A stretch of 64,000 nt of DNA from NCBI GenBank assembly GCA_002900995.3, contig CM035309.1, positions 2,920,389 through 2,984,388 on the forward strand, read 5' to 3'. Origin of the DNA: Ganoderma boninense. Its lineage: Eukaryota > Basidiomycota > Agaricomycetes > Polyporales > Polyporaceae. A model generated the notes under the pieces. That model saw only the letters and a list, made by a program, of their open reading frames with translations. It ran no database searches and was not told the DNA's origin. Below are positions 58,245 through 64,000 of this stretch, piece after piece (within the stretch, counting starts at the first letter, position 1; each line of letters opens with the position of its first letter). Made by a program: the position numbers and the translations under genes.

Positions 58245-59040
58245 AGAGATGTGATGCTAGACAGGATGACGAATCGAGGATGGTGGACACGACGAGGACG
58301 TGGACGCGATGAGGACGCGCAGCGCGAGGACGTGGACGCGAGGGACGTGATGCGATGGACGACGCAGCGCAGCGAGACAGTGGATGAGGATGACGAACGC
58401 GAGAGGATGGTGGACGCGATGAGGAGGACGCGATGAGACGCGCAGCGAGGACAGTGGACGACAGGGACAGTGGATGCGACAAGGACGAGCGCAGCGAGGA
58501 CAGTGGAAACGAGGATGGTGGACGCGACGAGGATGGTGGACGCGATGAGACGCGATGAGACGAGGATGGTGGACGCGACGAGGATGGTGGACGCGACGAG
58601 GATGGTGGACGCGATGAGGAGGACGCGATGAGGACGCGCAGCGAGGACAGTGGACGCGACAGGGACAGTGGATGCGACAAGGACGCGCGACAAGGATGGA
58701 CGGAGGATGGTGCATGCGACAAGGACAGTGGATGCGACAAGGACGCGCGAGACGAGGATGGTGGTGCTAGACGTGATGACGCGGAGGTGCTATGGACGAG
58801 GCGTGGTGCTATGGACGTGCTATGGACGTGGCGTGGTGCTATGGACGTGCTATGGACGTGGCGTGGTACTATGGACGTGATGATGCGGAGGTGCTATGGA
58901 CGAGGCGTGATGCTATGGACGAGGCGTGATGCTATGGACGAGGCGTGATGCTATGGACGAGGCGTGATGCTATGGACGAGGCGTGATGCTATGGACGAGG
59001 CGGCGATGGACGAGGCGGCGATGGACGAGGCGTGGCGATT
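58245..59040 (-). repeat. Minisatellite in right arm
   Basis: Mirror of the left-arm minisatellite, with the same 19-bp CCTCGTCCATAGCATCACG units near 58900-59000 and more complex GTCCACCATCCTCGTCGC units inward. The two arms differ in unit order and by substitutions near the loop. Confidence 0.9.
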
Positions 59041-59074
59041 CAAGAATAGGAGAGTCCGAGTCTGATCACGCCAG

Positions 59075-60923
59075 CTAGTCTTGCTTCTGAGAAGACCCTG
59101 CAGCCCAAGGGTTGTACTTGGGCTTGGGTGGAGATGGAAGGCCGCGTTTCGCTCGCTCGAGGTAATAGTTGTCATCACTAGGCGTCCACGCGCGTTGGGG
59201 GTTAGACGAGGATGACGCAGAGGAAGAGGAGTTTTGTGGGGGGTTAGACGACGATGATGCAGAGGAAGAGGACGTTGCAGCCGAAGGCAGGGCGGCTAGC
59301 TGGTTGGGTGGAGGCGGCGAGAAGGATGGCGGAGATGATGCACCCGCGAAAAGATAGCTAGTGATCTCCTCGTCGTCAGAGATATCAATAGGTGAGTGGA
59401 TCATAGCTACCAATACTGATTAGCACCCATCCGGTGCGCTGATAGGAATATAAAAGACGTACCAGATTTTGAGGAGGTCTTGAAGCGCTTTGCCTTCTGG
59501 CGCAGGCCTTCATCGTCAGAGCTGGGCGTTGGAGAACGCCGGCGTTTCTGGCCTGTCAAGGACGCGAGACGGGCAGATCGTCGAGTCTTACTCTGTCGCA
59601 CACCCTCAGGCTCTGTCCAATCCTTGTCGCTGTCACCGTCGGAGCTCTGCACCTCCGCCTTCCCCTTTCCCTTCCCCTTGCTCTTTTCCTTGCCCTTCGG
59701 TGAAGGGATCGGAGTTAGCGGAGAGCCTTCGCGATCAGACAGCTCCTGCTCAGACTCGTCACCATGCCGGGAAGGAGCAGGGGAAAAAACGTTGGCATTG
59801 CTTTCGAGCTCCTCAATGGTGCCTTCCAAGACGTAGTCAATAGCCCTAGGGAAGTCAGTGTAGATTTGGGGGATGATAGTATAGCGCGACACTATTTGAA
59901 CATATCAGTGAGCGCTGTTCTCGAAGTGGAGAAAGAGGGTTCAAGTTAGGGCTCACCGAAGATGAGACAAGACATAGATGTCGACCGGCCTGGTGTCGAT
60001 CGAGCCCTATAGAGATCTTCACCAGTAAGGGAGTCAGGGCGTCGCACCAGAGTAATGGTCTTCCTATCCCTTTCTACAAGGGCCCAGTGGTAGTCGCTGC
60101 GGTTTGCGCCAGCACGACCTCCATAACGAATATCGCAGTAGTCGAAAAACTGAGGAAAGATACCGCGGAGCCATTCATCTACTCGCACTTGGCTCCACGA
60201 CGTGCTGAAAGATAAAGCTCCAATCTCGTTACCATTCGGTCCAGTTTGATTAGGATACGCCACGAGACCGGCATCTGCAAGAGAGTGCTTGAGGGCGGAG
60301 CCCGGGAACTTGGTGTCGAAGAGCTCGAAGCGAGGTCGCCCATCCATTGCCATCGCCTACAGCCTATGAATTAGTAGCAATTCAAACAATAACGCAGAGA
60401 TAGTATATACGCTGTCATCCAAACCTCCTGGCAGTAGCATGACATAGCCAACATTGGTGAGCTTTTCCTGAGCGACCTTGCCCTTGGAGCTTCCCCCGCT
60501 ACCCTTACGTGGCTGGAAAAAAATTTTAACCTCCAAGGGTGGGCTCGCAATGGAACGATAACTTACCTGGCTAGCTTTTGCTCCCCTGCGAGGGCTATTT
60601 GTTGGTAGGCCTGTCGACGTGGAGGCGGAAGTGAGTCTCTTGGGGCGGAAGCCAGTTTTTGCCTCCAAATACGCCTCCTCCTCGGTAATACGAGGCTGAA
60701 GTCCATTGCGTGCAGCGATGTTCGACACGATAGAAGAGACAGTGGGGTAGAAGGAAGTAGGCTGAGTTTGAGTGATAGTGGGTGGGTCTGGCTTGTGAAA
60801 CGACCGGCCGTGTTGACAACCCCGACATTGGTCCTTGCGTGTTCGCTTAGACCAATGCTTGCAGTTGCAGCGCGAGCCGTCCGCGTTAAACGCATTGCAA
60901 TAGAGTATGGAAGGAGAGGCCAT
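59075..60923 (-). CDS. 539-aa protein of unknown function linked to integrase gene
   Basis: Five exons: 60923-60567, 60512-60411, 60356-59957, 59891-59463, 59406-59075. They sum to 1620 nt with all junctions GT-AG and in phase. The N-terminus has a Cys/His cluster (Cys9, Cys19, Cys21, His23, Cys33, Cys36, His38, His43) that looks zinc-binding. The middle (FELFDTKFPGSALKHSL.. FDYCDIRYGG) is a compact domain I do not recognise. The C-terminal third is disordered, with Lys/Gly and Ser/Asp runs and a basic nuclear-localisation-like stretch (GQKRRRSP). It lies 240 bp downstream of the integrase stop on the same strand. It may be an accessory DNA-binding protein of the same mobile element, or a cellular gene beside it. 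Confidence 0.75.
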
Positions 60924-61163
60924 GGTAAAGAGGACACAGAATAAGAAGAAGAAAGCTTTGGAATGAGGGGGGATGGGACGACACGACACGTCGTATATGT
61001 AGGCTGTAGCGCTGAAGGAAGGTTCGTTCCTGGATGCGATCCCGCCCCGGGCGGGTGGCAGACCGCGGAGACAAGAGAGAGACCGCGGAGACAAGAGAGG
61101 TTGGGCGAGGGGCGAGGTAGAGGGGCGAGGTGGGGTGGAACAGGAGAGAACACAACGAAAAGG

Positions 61164-63321
61164 CTACACTTCTCCCCCTTGTGTCATCAACAACTCCGTC
61201 ATAACCTCCAGAGCTTGTGCCCACCTCGCGGCACGAGGATACCAGATTTTAAAGGGAAGAGGGACATCCACCTTTCTACCCCGACGCCCAAAAGACACCG
61301 TTTCTTCATCAGGGTACTCGCCATTCTCCCATTCCTCCTCTCTCAATGAGTAATGTTCCGGTACGATGCCCTGTTGCTGTACCTCCCGTAAGCATTCCCA
61401 GAACATCTGAAGAAACTCCTCGGATTCGAAGGGGCACCCGCTCTCAGGTACAGGGATAGGAGCATGGCGGACGTGATGCTCCTGATCGGCAGCTATGTGC
61501 TCTTGCAGTTCCTGATCTACGTCTCCATCTTCATCGTCTTCATCGTTGTGCACGCCAAGTCCTGAGTGTGTGTCGTCTGTGTGTGTGTTCTCGTCATCGT
61601 CGTGCTCATCTGAGTGCAAGTGTGAGACTTCCCCTGGCGCGACGTCGTCGTCTGAGTCGGAATCATGGTCATAGTGTCCGGCCCCGGTCTGACCAGGTCG
61701 CAGTCGGCGCTCTGGTCCTTCCGTTCCATAGTAACGGGTCAGAAGGTCTGGGTGGATGTTATCAAGGTCATCGCTTGGGAGGTATCCATGCTCAAGGCCA
61801 GATAAGAACCGTATGTCCTAGCCCATGATGGTGAGTACTAAACCATATTTCTGAGTGTATTTTAAACAACGTACGGCGGGAGTACGTCCTTTTCCTGCAC
61901 CAGAAATAGAGTGACTGTTCCAGTCGCGCTGAAATGTAGTACAATCGCCGTTGATCTCAGAGAGAAACAAGGTGTGAAGAAGCCACAGGTGGCCAGGCTT
62001 TTCAGGATCCAGGCGATGAAGACGTTCAAGGCGGGTGAAGAATGCCCGCCAACGGATAGCAAACTGAGTGCCTACTTCGAGCCACATGCGCTCAATTCTT
62101 GTGTTTCGCGTGGAGCTGACGGACAAATTGTTAGGCTAGACCTGAAGTAACACACGATCGCTCACCTCCCCCACATGAAAGAAGCACGATCAGGACCCCG
62201 GTGCCTAATCATCCAAACTGCCACCTCCATGTTCTCTCCTCCTCGGTCACCGCGTACACGAGAAGGAGCTCCGAAGATTTCTACTGCCTCGAGAAACAGC
62301 TTAAGAACAGTAGATGCCAGGTTGTTCGTGTTTGCCCACAGCATAAGCAACTACGTTCGTGTTCAGCTCGTGAAGGCAGGTATAATCAAGCAAGCGAAGA
62401 ATATATCTCACCATTCTGTCATAGCCATCGGCACCTCCGTGAATAACAATTCCCCATCGGATGAGTTTGTGGTGTCCATCGATGTGCCAGAGGTAATTAG
62501 CGAAGGGTACGATATAGACATTGCGATCAATGGTCTTGTGGTTTCGTAGCTTTTGCCCAAGGCCGTCGATGCGACGAAGGCAATCGGAGATCCGGTCGCG
62601 TTGTACACGAAGCCCCAGTCCGCTCAGAAATGCAGAGGCATATCTGATCCCGGACTCTGGACGAACCTCCTTCCACGCGCGAAGAAGAGCATCCAGCTCT
62701 TCATCTGTGACAGACGAGTACTGAGGAGGAGGAACGTTGTGGACTTTGAGTTGCTTGCGGATGGTATGGCGATGGACATGAAGAGCCCGCGCCAACGCGC
62801 TGATCGATATCTTCCTATTCGAAGATGTTGCCTCCCGCAGAATCTCGGGATTGATAGAGAGGGATGGTCGTCCTGGCCGTCCAGTGTGAATGACGGTGAT
62901 GACCTCGGGTTTCACGAGCCTATCTAGTCGTCTAGATTTGTATAGTTGTTCAGACTCAAGTACAACACAAAAATCAAGGTAAGAGGACGTACATTTTATC
63001 TGCGGCGGCTGCCGCATGATTCAGTTCTTCAACTGTAGACTCAAAGGCCGCGAAACAATCAGCTGCCCAGAATGTGTTTGCTACCCTTCCTGCAAGGTCT
63101 TGGAGGAGGGGTATGATTCTACGGGTGAGACGTTCCGAGTGCAGACGCAGACGAATAGGATCTCCATCTTCAAGCCGGAGAAGTTGATTCGCCTTGTCGT
63201 AAGCATCAGAGACTACAAGGAATGCCTTCTGCACCTCCGACGGCCACGATTGAGAAGATCGCAGCGACAGAGGAAGAGCTGGCAGATGCAGAGGACGACG
63301 AGCATGAGCCTGAGTCTGCAT
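61164..63321 (-). CDS. DDE integrase-type transposase, 642 aa
   Basis: Five exons: 63321-62993, 62931-62412, 62350-62166, 62115-61875, 61817-61164. They sum to 1929 nt, all GT-AG and in phase. After an N-terminal helical domain come HTGRPGRP and a helix-turn-helix (SISALARALHVHRHTIRKQL), then the catalytic core: Asp261 in LWHIDGHHKLIRWG, Asp318 in SRVRGDRGGEN, Glu353 in RNTRIERMW (34 residues after Asp318, the spacing of rve-type integrases). A long acidic C-terminus (DDDENTHTDDTH) and a small terminal domain follow. Proteins of this pattern occur widely in agaricomycetes and some animals as 'integrase core domain' proteins and may be related to IS3EU-type DNA transposons. All catalytic residues are present, so the protein may be active. 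Confidence 0.85.
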
Positions 63322-63556
63322 CAGTGCAGTGGAGGGAAAGAACGAGGTTCAAGATGGAAATGTAACAAGGTTAGGGGATGCACGCACCAGGACCACGTGT
63401 TGCAGGCTATAAAATTGTCTTCGTCCTTGGCCCGTCCTCCTCACCCTTCTCTTACCTTCATCTTCACCATCGTCCTGCCTGTTCGTCCACCTGTCTACCT
63501 GTTCGTCCACCTGTCTACCTTCCACCTGTCTACCTACCTTCCACCTGTCTACCACT
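63322..63556. promoter_or_regulatory. Shared divergent promoter region
   Basis: 235 bp between the start codons of the integrase gene (minus) and the BTB gene (plus). TATAAAA lies at 63408-63414, about 145 bp before the BTB start. A minisatellite of CACCTGTCTACC units occupies about 63487-63553 in the BTB 5' leader. Confidence 0.5.
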
Positions 63557-64000
63557 ATGCCCGACGACACTCCCTCCCAAAAGCCTGCGCTCACTCAACG
63601 ACATCCACAGTATTATTTCAAGGACGGCAATCTGGTGATTGAAGTAAGTGGACACAACTTACTTACGGCACCCACGTCGTTCACTCTTGTTCGCTCTTAA
63701 TATTCAGCTCTCATCAAGCAATATCCTGTACAACCTCAATCGTTCGTATCTCGAGCTGGACTCTGGACTCTTCCAAACAATGCTGTCTCTTCATCCAGAA
63801 GATACAAGTGAAGGCCATGCCGATTCCAGTCCAGTCGTTATTCCGGGCATCAGCTCCCGCGACTTCGACTGGTTCCTCGACTATCAGCTTCGTCAGTGAG
63901 TTGTCTTTCTTATATCAGGGAAGGTAGGAGAGCACTTAAATTTCCTAGCATCCTTCCTAAACATGACGAAGAAGCATTGACTGCTATCCTCAACCTCGGC
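63557..64000 (+). CDS. BTB/POZ-domain protein, 5' part
   Basis: Exons 63557-63643, 63708-63895 and 63949 onwards (cut by the window end), GT-AG and in phase. The start MPDDTPSQKPALTQRHP leads into YFKDGNLVIE, the opening of the BTB fold, then NRSYLELDSGLFQTMLSL and PVVIPGISSRDFDWFL, the pattern of the large agaricomycete BTB family. Such proteins commonly act as adaptors or in ubiquitin ligases; the specific role is unknown. Confidence 0.8.

Larger units (their letters stand above)
58245..61797 (-). repeat. Right arm of large inverted repeat
   Basis: Inverted partner of 54194-57745, with open reading frames intact. Its outer boundary falls inside exon 5 of the integrase gene, matching the first base after the gap on the left side. 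Confidence 0.9.

Overview
The window looks like the nuclear genome of a basidiomycete, most likely an agaricomycete such as a polypore. The reasons are intron-dense genes with 50-60 nt introns, GT-AG junctions and very small exons; families typical of these fungi (DUF6534 membrane proteins, small secreted 'glycopeptide'-type proteins, F-box and BTB proteins); chromodomain Ty3/Gypsy elements; and two 100-N scaffold gaps (10783-10882 and 54094-54193).

Layout. 1-8704 holds two head-to-head Ty3/Gypsy elements of one family: a truncated, gag-deleted copy on the minus strand (1-1275) and a full-length but broken copy on the plus strand (2179-8704), separated by minisatellite sequence and a 118-bp direct repeat. 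8705-10782 has no recognisable gene. 10883-16854 carries two minus-strand DUF6534 genes, the first cut by the gap, around an unassigned stretch. 20566-29219 is a secreted-protein and glycosyltransferase cluster: three intact glycopeptide-type genes, a relic of a UDP-glycosyltransferase (UGT), an intact UGT gene, and a decayed fourth glycopeptide copy. A fifth intact copy lies at 49077-50000. 29783-33694 holds an F-box-like gene and its broken paralogue. 34416-48339 holds four more DUF6534 genes (one minus, three plus), one of which has a 244-bp MITE in an intron. 50001-53500 is gene-poor.

54194-61797 is a large inverted repeat with arms of about 3.5 kb around a loop of about 0.5 kb. The right arm contains an intact five-exon gene for a 539-aa protein of unknown function and the last exon of an intact 642-aa DDE integrase-type transposase gene (61164-63321). 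The left arm repeats the same content but is full of single-base indels and begins exactly at a scaffold gap. A BTB-domain gene starts divergently at 63557 and runs off the window.

How the parts work together: the glycopeptide genes share one seven-exon plan and have spread by tandem duplication together with UGT sequence. The DUF6534 genes share a 10-nt microexon. The integrase and 539-aa genes look like one two-gene mobile element, with a helically phased repeat array (58057-58210) in the nearby loop.

All gene models were read by eye from frames and splice signals. Names rest on remembered family motifs, not on searches.
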